DNA of 64,000 nt from Bacteroidales bacterium (GTDB taxonomy: Bacteria > Bacteroidota > Bacteroidia > Bacteroidales > UBA10428), in contig JAFGEO010000045.1 of NCBI GenBank assembly GCA_016931575.1, forward strand, positions 62,001 through 126,000. The letters are read 5' to 3'. A program made the position numbers and the translations under genes. Under the pieces are notes generated by a model. That model was not told the origin of the DNA, searched no databases, and saw nothing but the letters and a program-made list of their open reading frames with translations. Below, in pieces: positions 1 to 9,120 of the stretch (position 1 is the first letter of the stretch; every line of letters begins with the position of its first letter).

Positions 1-273
1 CCGTCTCAAAAGGTCCATCTGCCACATCCTGTCCTGCGCGGAGAGATACCCTACCGCTTTGTAGAGATCATACTCGTTCCCGGCATAGACATGGGGAATA
101 GCATAGGCATCCCTATAAACCGTGACAGGTTTACTGATACCCGTTAGCCTGATATCTTCGTTATAATCGGGCAATCCGGAACGATAGATACTTCTACCAA
201 AGAGGAATGCGGCCAATAGGATAACCACCAGGACAATCCCGGATATTACAATAGCCTTTTGATACTTTTTCAT
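1..273 (-). CDS. Penicillin acylase (S45) family protein, N-terminal part
   Basis: This gene runs off the left edge; only the first 91 codons are present, read leftward from an ATG at 273. The product starts with one membrane or signal-anchor segment (about residues 7-26). It then shows VTVYRDAYAIPHVYA and GYLSAQDRMWQMDLLRR, the usual N-terminal signature of penicillin amidase/acylase precursors (Ntn hydrolases that mature by self-cleavage). The catalytic Ser and the self-cleavage site lie outside the window. The family hydrolyses amide bonds in the periplasm, for example in acyl-homoserine lactones or beta-lactam side chains; the substrate here is unknown. It lies 12 bp downstream of the M1 peptidase gene on the same strand, so the two are probably co-transcribed. 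Confidence 0.85.
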   Translation of the reverse strand, partial: MKKYQKAIVISGIVLVVILLAAFLFGRSIYRSGLPDYNEDIRLTGISKPVTVYRDAYAIPHVYAGNEYDLYKAVGYLSAQDRMWQMDLLRR

Positions 274-285
274 AGCTGCTGTATA

Positions 286-2181
286 TTAATAAATGTCTGT
301 TTCGAAAACATTGTCAGACCTGTTTCTGTCTGGCAAGATCTTATCATTTAGTTTAATGCTGACGAGTTCCCTGCTTATAGGAAGGCTTAATGCCAGTACC
401 TTATCCTCTTTCCAGGTATCCGCGCTGTAGCGTATCACTTCCGGATCCCCGTCTGTAAATTCCAACTTCAGCTCTGCCGGCACAACAATGGATCCTTTAT
501 TCCTGATCACCAAACTCAGCGTATCATCTGTAAGCTCGACATTCTCAATTGCAAGATCCGGCCATCCCTGCTTATAGAACCACTCATCAATTAACCAGTC
601 AAGGTCTTTCGGACTGTGATTTTTAATACAACTGAAAAAATCGTTGGGAGTAGGGTGCTTATATTGCCAGACAGAGATAAAATCCCTGATGGCTGTCCTG
701 AATACCTCCTGTCCGAGGTAATCCTCAAGCAGGTGGAAGGCAATAGCCGGCCTGGCATAGGTATGGAAAAAGTAGGCGATATCCCGGGTGTTGTATGAGG
801 ATATTCCCAGGGGGACATCATAATCGGAACCAGCAAATTGTTCGTAGCGCATCACCATTTTTGAAAGGGGAAAATAGTCTGACCCGAGAAATTCTTCTGT
901 TTCTGCCGGCAAATAGGTAGTCAATCCTTCATCCATCCAGGCGTATTTCCGCTCATTCAATCCCGTTAAAAAAGGGAAATAAGCATGGGCTATTTCGTGC
1001 ATTGTCACGAAAACCGTTCCGTTCAGCATAAAAGTTTCTCCATCATTCACCATCATGGGGAATTCCATTCCTCCTTCCCCGTTGAAAACTGTAACTCCGG
1101 GATAGGGATAGGGTAGTCCGTAACTTGAAAAACTCATGTGATTAATCGCCCGGGCCCCTATATCTGCAACCTTATTGAAATGATCAGTTCCCTTGGGATA
1201 CACTGCACTGGCACGGACCCTCCGGGCAGTAACCGAATCAACGATGGTACTCCTTGAATCCCACAAATAGCTGTCGGAGACGGCGAAAGCAAAATCAGGA
1301 ATGCTGTCAAAACGAAAGTGAAAAGTCTTTTTCTTTTTATTAGTACTCCAGGAATTCCCATTTATATTTTCCTGGGAAATGATCTGAATAGTTTCATCGC
1401 TTTCTCCTGCCTCGCGGTAAAGCTTCAGGCAGCTTTCAGAAAGGATCTCTTCCGGATTCAGCCACTCTCCCGATGCCCAAACCATATGTTTCCCCGGTAC
1501 GGTTATCTGAACATCATAGCTGTTAAAATCGTTATAGAACTCCTGGGTGCCATTGTAAGTATGTATATCCCAGCCATCAATATCATCGTAAACCGAAATC
1601 TGCGGGTACCAATAGGCAATAAAATAAGATCCCTCATCATATTTTCCGAAACGATGAACATCCTCAGGGGGTACAAGCAGTTCCCAGGTTATGCTGAGCC
1701 TGACCTCAGCCGAAGGAGACAGGGCCTGTGGAAGGATCAGGGACATATTCGTTCCGTTTACCCTTGCCACTTTTTTCAATTTATTTGTCAGATCCGCGCC
1801 ATCAATCCCCAGGGAAGTAATCGTAACACCTTCATAGATTACCTCAGCGGGAAGCTCAACATCCCTGATTCCCCCTTCTTTCAGAAAATTATGATACAGA
1901 CGAATAACTACTCTTCTTAGCGTATCCGGGCTTTCGTTATGGTAAACCATCTCAGCCGTTCCCCTGAGCCTTCCATTGGATGGTTCGAACTCCACCTTCA
2001 TGGTGTAATCTGTATGATTCTGGAAATAGGCCTTCCCGGGAACACCGCTCTGGGTGCGGGTTCCAGCTTCAACAGCCCTGACAAAACTGATGGGCTGGTA
2101 CGACTGTGCGTTTATAGAAGAAACCAGGAGAAATAAGCCTGAGAGGACAACAGTAATTCTTTTTTGCATGGGTATTATCAT
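286..2181 (-). CDS. M1 family zinc metallopeptidase, secreted
   Basis: The 631-residue product has an N-terminal signal peptide ending near NAQS. The zinc site is complete: HEIAH, then 18 residues, then the Glu of WMDEGL (HExxH-x18-E). GGMEFPMM replaces the classical GAMEN substrate loop, a variant common in Bacteroidota M1 enzymes. The C-terminal third is beta-rich and probably forms the usual accessory domain. It should act as an exported aminopeptidase-like enzyme in the periplasm or at the surface; the substrate is unknown. The acylase gene follows after 12 bp. The ATG at 2181 is preceded by a second possible region without a clear ribosome site; a start at MQKRITVVL, five codons in, is equally good. 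Confidence 0.9.
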   Translation of the reverse strand: MIIPMQKRITVVLSGLFLLVSSINAQSYQPISFVRAVEAGTRTQSGVPGKAYFQNHTDYTMKVEFEPSNGRLRGTAEMVYHNESPDTLRRVVIRLYHNFLKEGGIRDVELPAEVIYEGVTITSLGIDGADLTNKLKKVARVNGTNMSLILPQALSPSAEVRLSITWELLVPPEDVHRFGKYDEGSYFIAYWYPQISVYDDIDGWDIHTYNGTQEFYNDFNSYDVQITVPGKHMVWASGEWLNPEEILSESCLKLYREAGESDETIQIISQENINGNSWSTNKKKKTFHFRFDSIPDFAFAVSDSYLWDSRSTIVDSVTARRVRASAVYPKGTDHFNKVADIGARAINHMSFSSYGLPYPYPGVTVFNGEGGMEFPMMVNDGETFMLNGTVFVTMHEIAHAYFPFLTGLNERKYAWMDEGLTTYLPAETEEFLGSDYFPLSKMVMRYEQFAGSDYDVPLGISSYNTRDIAYFFHTYARPAIAFHLLEDYLGQEVFRTAIRDFISVWQYKHPTPNDFFSCIKNHSPKDLDWLIDEWFYKQGWPDLAIENVELTDDTLSLVIRNKGSIVVPAELKLEFTDGDPEVIRYSADTWKEDKVLALSLPISRELVSIKLNDKILPDRNRSDNVFETDIY

Positions 2182-2422
2182 CTAATAAATGAGAAAAGAG
2201 ATTCCTGAAAACTCTCTTCTTCAACAGAATACATTAATTAAAACCCGAAGTCAGAGTTGAAAGAACTTGTTGTCTGCTATTTCCATGTATTGTCTATGGA
2301 AATCAGGAGAACTCCTCTTCAATCGGGCAGTCTTCACTTTTTTCCCAAAAGCAGGTAATCAATTTGAAGCTTTGTTACCAAATTTATCATAAATTTCACG
2401 GATTAAACTATCCTCACAAGCT

Positions 2423-3850
2423 ATGAATATAAAAAAGTATCTCGCACTGTTCCTGTTTTTGTATGCAGGATACGCCCTCTCTCTTGCTCAGAATTCTGAT
2501 ATTCAGGGAGATGACAAGGGCACAGTTGGCGCATCCAGCCAATCTTCAGCGGACACGACAACTTCCTCAGAGGAAGGTCTGAAAAAGTCGGGCTGGTCCT
2601 GGGGCGCTGTTCCTGCTATTGCATATGACAGTGATATCGGTTTTAAGTACGGGGGGGTCCTGGAACTGTGGGATTATGGTGACGGAAGTCTGTATCCTGA
2701 TTACGAAAACTATTTCTACTTCGAATGGTCAAATACAACAAAAGGAAGTCAGATCTGGGAATTTGATTACGATTCACGTGTTCTTATCCCGCATGTGCGA
2801 ACACTCGTTGAAGCCAGCTACCTCACAGAAAGAGCCCTTGATTTTTATGGCTTCAACGGCTATGAGACAAACTATAATTCATTGTTTGAGGATGATTCAG
2901 AAGACAATGATCTTTATATTTCGCGCCTCTACTACCGACAGGAAAGAAAACTCATGCGCCTGCGTACCGACTTTCAGGGAAGGTTTCTCACTGATAAAGC
3001 GAAATGGCTTGGAGGAGTTACCTTTTATAATATAAAGCTGGACACTGTAGATATCGACAGGCTGAATGAAGGCAAAGATCCAGCCGATATGCTACCCGCA
3101 GTCGGAGGCGGCATTTACGGTCAATATACCGACTGGGGACTGATACCCGGCAGTCAGATCAACGGGGGTACCTCAACCCTGTTCAAAGCCGGACTGATGT
3201 TCGACACAAGGGATAATGAGGCTAATCCTATGAAAGGCATCTGGACCGAGGTATTGCTTTTCGCTGCCCCGGGCTTCCTGGGAAGTGAATCCACCGGGTA
3301 TGGAAAATATTCCATCACCCACAGACAGTACTTTACCCTTGTGCCCAACCGCCTCTCATTTGTGTACCGCCTGGCTTATCAGGGTAAATTATGGGGCGAT
3401 ATCCCTACATACATGATGCCCCTCATTCTGAATGGCGGAACCGCCAAGGACCGGGATGGTCTGGGAGGTTCCAAAACTGTCCGCGGTATGCTCAGAAACC
3501 GCGTGGTAGGTGAAGATTATTTTTATGGTAACCTTGAAATGCGCTGGAAATTCCTCCAGACCGTGCTCTTCAATCAAAATATTTACCTTGCCCTTAACAC
3601 CTTCCTCGACTTTGGTATGATTACCCGAAAGTATGATATCGAGAATCTTGAAACCCTGGTTCCCGGGCCCGAATACAGGGCGCTCTTCTCCGATGCGGCA
3701 ACAAAACCCGAAAGACCTCATTTCTGTTTTGGTGCAGGTTTTCATATCGCCATCAATGAAAATTTCATCATTGCCATAAATAATGGCTATGCCATTGATG
3801 AAAACGACGGGGATTCCGGTCTTTATATTGGATTGAAGTGGCTGTTTTAA
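2423..3850 (+). CDS. BamA/TamA-type outer-membrane beta-barrel protein without POTRA domains
   Basis: The 475-residue protein has a signal peptide (about residues 1-22), a short Ser/Thr/Asp-rich linker, and then a barrel domain. Two hallmarks of the bacterial surface antigen (D15/Omp85) barrel are visible: DTRDNEANPMKG around residue 262 and a GGSKTVRGM segment resembling the VRGF loop-6 motif. The protein ends in a phenylalanine (KWLF), as expected for an outer-membrane barrel. No POTRA domains are visible, so it is not the assembly factor BamA, which is encoded at 11124-13643. It may be a POTRA-less transporter or phospholipase-associated barrel; its role is unknown. The stop overlaps the following MFS gene by 13 bp, suggesting translational coupling. 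Confidence 0.85.
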   Translation: MNIKKYLALFLFLYAGYALSLAQNSDIQGDDKGTVGASSQSSADTTTSSEEGLKKSGWSWGAVPAIAYDSDIGFKYGGVLELWDYGDGSLYPDYENYFYFEWSNTTKGSQIWEFDYDSRVLIPHVRTLVEASYLTERALDFYGFNGYETNYNSLFEDDSEDNDLYISRLYYRQERKLMRLRTDFQGRFLTDKAKWLGGVTFYNIKLDTVDIDRLNEGKDPADMLPAVGGGIYGQYTDWGLIPGSQINGGTSTLFKAGLMFDTRDNEANPMKGIWTEVLLFAAPGFLGSESTGYGKYSITHRQYFTLVPNRLSFVYRLAYQGKLWGDIPTYMMPLILNGGTAKDRDGLGGSKTVRGMLRNRVVGEDYFYGNLEMRWKFLQTVLFNQNIYLALNTFLDFGMITRKYDIENLETLVPGPEYRALFSDAATKPERPHFCFGAGFHIAINENFIIAINNGYAIDENDGDSGLYIGLKWLF

Positions 3851-5112
3851 ACCTGTCTGTTTTGAATAAGCCGTTTAAAAAAGATACTCAATATTACAAG
3901 TTTTGCCTTTATGGTTTCCTGAAGAACCAACGTTTTTTTGAGCCATTCCTTATTATCATTTTCCTGCGCGAAAAAGGATTGAGCTTCACGGAAATCGGTA
4001 CCCTGTATTCCATACGCTTCATCCTCCGTACCCTTATGGAAATCCCCAGTGGTTTTGCTGCTGATGCTATGGGCAGAAAGGGGACGATGCTCTTTTCCTA
4101 TACTTTTTATATCCTTTCCTTTGCGCTGTATTATGTTGCCGATACCTTCCTCTGGCTCATTTTACCATCCGCAATATTTGCCATTGGGGATGCATTTCGC
4201 ACAGGAACGCATAAGGCCATGATCTTTGAATACCTGAAGAAGAATGGGTGGGCAGATCAGAAAGTAACCTACTATGGGCATACCCGCTCTTGGTCGCAAT
4301 TCGGTTCGGCCATATCATCCCTGCTTGCTGCCGGTCTCATCCTGCTTAACAAGAATTATGAACTAATCTTTTTATACTCGCTGATCCCTTATGCTCTCGG
4401 ATTTATCCTCCTGGCGAGTTACCCTGCATGGCTTAATGGCGCAAGCCTTTCTACCGGCGATCTCAAAGCTATGTTGCAGGGAATCCGGGAAATAATTTCC
4501 GAATCTGTCCAGGCCCTCAAGAACAGGGAATGTATCCGCCTGAATTTTAATGTTGCTTCCTTCAGCGGATTTTACCAGGCATCAAAAGACTACTTACAGA
4601 TTATGCTTATGACCGCCGTCATCAGTGTTCCTTTTCTGACTACAATTGATCGCCCGGAAGATGAAAAGGAAATTGTTTTCATTGGTGTGGTGTACTTCAT
4701 CCTGTATTTACTGACGGCCTTTGCAGCCCGGATTTCAGGCAAATTACACCGGTATTTCAATTCGGATGCCCGCTTCCTGAACATCCTGCTAATTACAGGA
4801 CTGCTGATATCCCTGGGGGCCGGCCTTTCCCATCAGTATAACCTGTATATTCCTGCCATTATCCTGTTTCTAAGCATCCTTTTCATCGAAAATATCCGCA
4901 GGCCGGCTGGCGTTGGTATCATTGCCGATCGTTTTGATTCCAGGATCCTGGCATCGATACTCTCTGTTGAGTCCCAACTGAGTTCAATTCTGAGTGCAGT
5001 ATTCAGCTTCATCATAGGCCTTACTGCCGACCTTTGGGGTTTTGGGTATGCCCTGGTCATTTGTTCGGTCATGGTATTGCTCCTTGTTCCGGTCCTTCAA
5101 ATTAAAAAATAA
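3838..5112 (+). CDS. MFS transporter
   Basis: This 424-residue polytopic protein has about 12 hydrophobic segments. After TM2 it carries the major facilitator loop signature, seen here as GFAADAMGRKGTM, and FLREKGLSFTEIGTLYS precedes it as in MFS drug and sugar efflux proteins. Substrate is not predictable from sequence. The annotated ATG lies inside the end of the preceding barrel gene (13-bp overlap). A start at the TTG of LNKPFKKDTQYY, eight codons later, would remove most of the overlap. The next gene (cupin) follows after 4 bp, so barrel, MFS and cupin look like one transcription unit. Confidence 0.88.
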   Translation: MAVLNLSVLNKPFKKDTQYYKFCLYGFLKNQRFFEPFLIIIFLREKGLSFTEIGTLYSIRFILRTLMEIPSGFAADAMGRKGTMLFSYTFYILSFALYYVADTFLWLILPSAIFAIGDAFRTGTHKAMIFEYLKKNGWADQKVTYYGHTRSWSQFGSAISSLLAAGLILLNKNYELIFLYSLIPYALGFILLASYPAWLNGASLSTGDLKAMLQGIREIISESVQALKNRECIRLNFNVASFSGFYQASKDYLQIMLMTAVISVPFLTTIDRPEDEKEIVFIGVVYFILYLLTAFAARISGKLHRYFNSDARFLNILLITGLLISLGAGLSHQYNLYIPAIILFLSILFIENIRRPAGVGIIADRFDSRILASILSVESQLSSILSAVFSFIIGLTADLWGFGYALVICSVMVLLLVPVLQIKK

Positions 5113-5116
5113 GCCC

Positions 5117-5602
5117 ATGTTTATCGAAATTTCGGCAAAACTGATAGAAACCCTGAAAGGAAATTCCCGTTCTTCTTTGCGCCGAAGAGTGAATTACAAC
5201 TTTCATAATTCCCCGGACGATCCTGTTAACCGTATGCTTCAGGTGATGAACGTGGGCAGCTATGTACAACCCCATTGCCACAAAGATCCGGATAAACGTG
5301 AAGTTTTTATTCTTCTGGAAGGCAGGGTTGCCGTCTTCGAATTTGATGAAGAGGGAGCAGTTCTCCAGTGTACTATTCTGGACAGATCATTGGGTAAGTA
5401 TGGTGTTGAAATTCCACCCGGAACATGGCACACGCTCCTTGTCCTGGAAGATGAAACCGTCATTTACGAAGTGAAAGATGGGCCCTACGATGCTGGTACC
5501 GACAAGATTTTTGCCCCCTGGGCTCCTTCTGAAAAGGATGAAGAATCGCTCCGGAGTCAATTCCTGATTTCGCTGCAGGATTTCCTGCATTCCAGGGACT
5601 GA
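5117..5602 (+). CDS. WbuC-like cupin metalloprotein
   Basis: This 161-residue protein has a single cupin fold. The first metal motif reads [23 protein letters not shown] and the second reads [11 protein letters not shown], supplying His, His, Glu and His ligands. An ending such as [11 protein letters not shown] is typical of WbuC. WbuC is usually found in O-antigen clusters, where its biochemical role is not established. Here it follows an MFS gene by 4 bp and precedes hisS. An upstream in-frame start at 5042 exists but would lie inside the MFS gene; the ATG at 5117 fits the gene spacing and the protein fold better. Confidence 0.85.
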   Translation: MFIEISAKLIETLKGNSRSSLRRRVNYNFHNSPDDPVNRMLQVMNVGSYVQPHCHKDPDKREVFILLEGRVAVFEFDEEGAVLQCTILDRSLGKYGVEIPPGTWHTLLVLEDETVIYEVKDGPYDAGTDKIFAPWAPSEKDEESLRSQFLISLQDFLHSRD

Positions 5603-5619
5603 AGCCTCCGGTTCATAAA

Positions 5620-5650
5620 TTTGTAGCCTTTGCGGAATATACTACCTTTG
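5620..5650 (+). promoter_or_regulatory. Promoter of hisS, Bacteroidota consensus
   Basis: TTTG at 5620-5623, a 19-bp spacer and TACCTTTG at 5643-5650 match the Bacteroidota primary sigma consensus exactly (TTTG-N19-21-TAnnTTTG). The predicted transcription start is about 7-8 bases downstream, leaving a short leader before the hisS ATG at 5671. Confidence 0.75.
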
Positions 5651-5670
5651 TACTCCGAAAAACAGAATAC

Positions 5671-7044
5671 ATGCAAAAGCCTTCAATACCAAAGGGAACT
5701 CGCGATTTCACCCCTGCAGAAATGCTGCGCCGGGAATATATTTTCAATACCATCAGAGGTGTTTTTAAAAAATACGGATACAGCCCCATAGAAACCCCTG
5801 CAATGGAAAACCTTTCCACCCTGCTTGATAAATATGGGGAAGAAGGCGATAAATTATTATTCAAGATCCTGAACTCGGGGGATTTTCTTAGCAAGACCAG
5901 TCTTCCTTCTGAGAATCCCGGCGACTCGAATAAGTTCTCCCTGGAAATCAGCGAGAAGGGTCTGAGGTACGACCTGACCGTTCCTTTTGCTCGTTTTGTT
6001 GTTCAGAACAGAAATAGTATCAATTTCCCGTTTAAGCGTTACCAGATACAGCCTGTTTGGCGTGCAGACCGCCCACAGAAAGGACGCTACCGGGAATTTT
6101 ACCAGTGCGATGCCGATGTGATCGGAAGCAACTCCCTGCTTAATGAAGTTGAACTTCTTCAGATCATCGAAGAAGTTTTTGAAGCGCTTCGGGTAAATAT
6201 CACGGTGAAATTGAATAACCGGAAAATTCTCGCGGGAATTTCCGAAGTTATCGGTGAACCTGAGAAACTTACAGATATCACGGTCGCCATTGACAAGATC
6301 GAAAAAATTGGCCCTGAAAAGGTGATCGGGGAACTGAAGGAAAGAGGGCTGAGTGATCCGGCAATAAGCGCACTCGAACCCTTTCTGTGCATGAAAGAGC
6401 AAAACCTGGAACTGATCAGCAGGCTTAAGACTTTGCTCGGCGACTCTGAAACAGGCATGAAAGGAATTGAGGAAATTGAGAACCTGTTCAGGCTCCTGAC
6501 AAAAATTGATTCCGCGTTGAACATTGAATTTGATCTCACTCTAGCCAGGGGTCTGAACTATTACACCGGAGCCATTATTGAGGTTAAAGCCAATGATGCA
6601 GAAATTGGAAGTATCTGCGGCGGGGGCCGATACGACAATCTTACCGGAATTTTCGGATTACCGGATGTGTCCGGGGTTGGCATCTCTTTCGGAGCCGACA
6701 GGATCTATGATGTTTTGAACCAGCTTGAGCTGTATCCCGAAGGAATTGTTACAGCTACACAGATCCTGATCCTTAACTTTGGGGAAAAAGAGCAGGAATA
6801 TGCCCTTTCGTTGGCACAACAACTGCGCAGAGCAGGAATCAGAACCGAAATATTTCCTGATTCGGTGAAGATTAAAAAACAAATGAATTACGCTAACAAT
6901 CAGAATATTCCCTTCGTATTAATGGTCGGGGAACAGGAAATTATAAACAATAGTTTTACCCTTAAGGACATGGCAAGCGGGGAGCAGGCATCTCTCAACC
7001 CCGGGGAAATTATTAGCAGACTTGCTGAATATCAGACTGATTAA
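5671..7044 (+). CDS. hisS: Histidyl-tRNA synthetase
   Basis: The product (457 residues) charges tRNA-His with histidine and is a cytosolic class II synthetase. The N-terminus [13 protein letters not shown] is the typical HisS start. Motif 2 lies around [22 protein letters not shown]. The histidine-specific [12 protein letters not shown] and [11 protein letters not shown] are present, motif 3 is [11 protein letters not shown], and a C-terminal anticodon-binding domain follows after about residue 360. Length is normal for bacterial HisS. It has its own perfect promoter 21 bp upstream, so it is probably transcribed separately from the cupin gene. Confidence 0.97.
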   Translation: MQKPSIPKGTRDFTPAEMLRREYIFNTIRGVFKKYGYSPIETPAMENLSTLLDKYGEEGDKLLFKILNSGDFLSKTSLPSENPGDSNKFSLEISEKGLRYDLTVPFARFVVQNRNSINFPFKRYQIQPVWRADRPQKGRYREFYQCDADVIGSNSLLNEVELLQIIEEVFEALRVNITVKLNNRKILAGISEVIGEPEKLTDITVAIDKIEKIGPEKVIGELKERGLSDPAISALEPFLCMKEQNLELISRLKTLLGDSETGMKGIEEIENLFRLLTKIDSALNIEFDLTLARGLNYYTGAIIEVKANDAEIGSICGGGRYDNLTGIFGLPDVSGVGISFGADRIYDVLNQLELYPEGIVTATQILILNFGEKEQEYALSLAQQLRRAGIRTEIFPDSVKIKKQMNYANNQNIPFVLMVGEQEIINNSFTLKDMASGEQASLNPGEIISRLAEYQTD

Positions 7045-7059
7045 TAAACAAATATTTAG

Positions 7060-7067
7060 TATGTTTG
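7060..7067 (+). promoter_or_regulatory. Probable -7 element for the superoxide dismutase gene
   Basis: TATGTTTG matches TAnnTTTG and lies 31 bp before the ATG at 7099, in the hisS-sod gap. No good TTTG is found 19-21 bp upstream, so the promoter is incomplete or activator-dependent. Confidence 0.45.
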
Positions 7068-7098
7068 TTGTACGTTCTAAAAAAGATTAACTTTCATT

Positions 7099-7815
7099 AT
7101 GAAGAAAAGAGATTTTATAAAGACTGGATTGTTGGGTGCTGTGGGGTTTGCAACTCTGCCTTCATTTGCAGGAAGAACTATCGGTTTAGGCGAAAATAAA
7201 CAAGTTGAATTGCCGGAATTACCCTACCGTTTGGAGGACCTGGAACCACATCTCAACCGGGAAACCCTGAAAATTCATTATCATGAGCATCATGCAGAGT
7301 ATTTTGATAAACTCAAATCTGCCATGCTCCGGGATGGGGTTCGTGCAGACAATGCCAGAAAACTCATTAAAGAAGCTTCCCGGCATTCTCAACCGCTGAT
7401 AAACAATGCAGGAGGCTATGTAAACCATAATATCTACTGGAAATCACTTTCCCCAAAAGGCGGAGGACTACCTTCAGGAAAAATAGGAGGACTGATTGAG
7501 CGTGATTTCGGATCCTATGCAAGGTTCCGCAGGAGATTCCGGGAGCAGGTTAAGCAGCAGAGTGGTTCCGGTTGGACCTGGCTGGTGATCAGGGACAGAA
7601 AACTGGATATTGTAAATACCAGCAATAATGATAACCCCTTAATGGATTTTCTACCCTACCAGCAAAAGGGACATCCGCTGTTATGTATTGATCTGTGGGA
7701 ACACGCCTACTACCTTCAGTATCAGGAATCACGTCATAAGTATGTGGATGCCTTCTGGAGCCTGGTTGACTGGGACCGTGTGAACAAACGACTTTTTAAC
7801 AGCAAGCAAGCCTGA
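7099..7815 (+). CDS. Fe/Mn superoxide dismutase with N-terminal export signal
   Basis: This 238-residue enzyme converts superoxide to peroxide and oxygen. All four metal ligands of the Fe/Mn family are visible: the first His in IHYHEHHAEYFDKL, the second in GGYVNHNIYW, and Asp and His in DLWEHAYYLQY. GSGWTWLV is the conserved core strand. Unusually, about 25 extra residues precede the enzyme domain. They begin MKKRDFIKTGLLGAVGF, which resembles a Tat signal with a KR pair in place of RR. This points to a periplasmic enzyme. The metal (Fe or Mn) cannot be decided by eye. The Lnb-like gene starts 12 bp after the stop. Confidence 0.93.
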   Translation: MKKRDFIKTGLLGAVGFATLPSFAGRTIGLGENKQVELPELPYRLEDLEPHLNRETLKIHYHEHHAEYFDKLKSAMLRDGVRADNARKLIKEASRHSQPLINNAGGYVNHNIYWKSLSPKGGGLPSGKIGGLIERDFGSYARFRRRFREQVKQQSGSGWTWLVIRDRKLDIVNTSNNDNPLMDFLPYQQKGHPLLCIDLWEHAYYLQYQESRHKYVDAFWSLVDWDRVNKRLFNSKQA

Positions 7816-7827
7816 AAGCCATAATCG

Positions 7828-9102
7828 ATGCCATCTTTTCTCAACCTTACCCCTCGCATCAAATCAGGTTGGTCAGCAACATGCCACGGTATACGGAAAA
7901 GCTCATTTGCATCCTTTATTCTGATTATATTGCTCTCTTCCAAGTATGAGGTCATCGGTCAGGATTATCAAATTTCCCTGATGACAGTTTCACCGGGCAG
8001 CGAGCTGTATTCCATCTTCGGGCACAGCGCCATCCGGGTTCAGGATACCGTCCTTGGGGAGGATAAAATTTACAACTACGGGACCTTTGATTTTGACCAA
8101 CCCGATTTTTATGCCCAGTTTGTTAAAGGAAAACTCAACTATTTTTTATCGGCAGGTTGTTACCCATGCTTCTGGCACCACACAGCGAAAGAGAAACGCA
8201 CCCTTATCGAGACCCCCCTGGAGCTTACAGAAAATGAAGCCCGTGAAATACTTGCCTGGCTGGAATGGAATGCCCTGCCCGGGAACAGAGAATACGAATA
8301 CGATTTTCAGTATGATAATTGTTCAAGCAGGATCCTTGACATCCTTATTAAGCAAACGAACGGGGCATTGATCCTGGATCAGTCTGCTGCTGAAGAAAGC
8401 ACTTTCCGCTGGATGCTTGATCCCTACCTTGACAAGCGCCCCTGGATACACGCAGGGGTGGATTTATTGCTGGGTTCCAGAGCCGACCGAAAAGTGGAGC
8501 TGAGACAAAGCTCTTTTCTTCCTGATAAACTGCACCAACTGGTTTCCCAAGCAAGTATTGAACGAAATGGTGAAGTCTACAGGCTGGCCGGCGAAGATCA
8601 GATCCTCCTGTCGGATACCCCGGAACAAAAAGGCAACAGCCTGAGACCATGGATGCTTTTTCTCACCCTTTGCCTGATGATAGTGGTATCCGTCTTCACC
8701 GGGGGGATTTACCACAAAATTATCCTGATCGCTGGCAAAGTCATGGCAGCTTTGCTCTTCCTTCTTTCCGTTTTCCTAATCCTGCTTTGGCTTGTCCCGG
8801 AACATGAGGTATTTGCCTGGAACAGCGACCTATTATGGATCAATCCTCTGCTCATCGTGGCGGTCTTTATACGTCGTGACTCTCCAAAAAACCTTTTCAG
8901 GTATTTACTTCTTGCCGCTTTGGTGTTAAGTTCTTGCGGGATTGCAAGCACATGGATCATTGAACGGAATGCCGACCTCTCAGCTGCAGCCCTAACAGTT
9001 AGCCTTTTCCTTCTGAGCCTAATTATCCCGAATAAATTTATCGGAAAACTTCAACGACGTAAACGCCTCGCACCAGCGGAACAGACTCCCGATGTGCAAT
9101 AA
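7828..9102 (+). CDS. lnb: DUF4105 (Lnb N-terminal domain) membrane protein, candidate lipoprotein N-acyltransferase
   Basis: The product (424 residues) has a hydrophobic N-terminal segment, a periplasmic DUF4105 domain (about 50-260) and roughly five C-terminal membrane helices (about 275-410). Family landmarks are SIFGHSAIRV, NYGTFDF, FVKGKLNYFLS and YDNCSSRI. The conserved His and Cys suggest a papain-like or NlpC/P60-like site (inference). DUF4105 proteins of Bacteroides have been reported as Lnb, the lipoprotein N-acyltransferase that adds the third acyl chain to lipoproteins in species lacking Lnt. This window also encodes an intact Lnt, so the division of labour is unclear. The start is uncertain: an internal Met is absent before the signal-like segment, so the annotated start is kept. 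The gene lies 12 bp after the sod stop. Confidence 0.75.
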   Translation: MPSFLNLTPRIKSGWSATCHGIRKSSFASFILIILLSSKYEVIGQDYQISLMTVSPGSELYSIFGHSAIRVQDTVLGEDKIYNYGTFDFDQPDFYAQFVKGKLNYFLSAGCYPCFWHHTAKEKRTLIETPLELTENEAREILAWLEWNALPGNREYEYDFQYDNCSSRILDILIKQTNGALILDQSAAEESTFRWMLDPYLDKRPWIHAGVDLLLGSRADRKVELRQSSFLPDKLHQLVSQASIERNGEVYRLAGEDQILLSDTPEQKGNSLRPWMLFLTLCLMIVVSVFTGGIYHKIILIAGKVMAALLFLLSVFLILLWLVPEHEVFAWNSDLLWINPLLIVAVFIRRDSPKNLFRYLLLAALVLSSCGIASTWIIERNADLSAAALTVSLFLLSLIIPNKFIGKLQRRKRLAPAEQTPDVQ

Positions 9103-9120
9103 TCTGAGACGGGGAAATGT

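Noticed and set aside
1318-1920. A 200-codon plus-strand open frame inside the M1 peptidase gene
   Set aside because: Antisense to an intact peptidase; no motif and no promoter.
2423-3850. A second BamA
   Set aside because: No POTRA domains are present, and a full BamA is encoded at 11124-13643.
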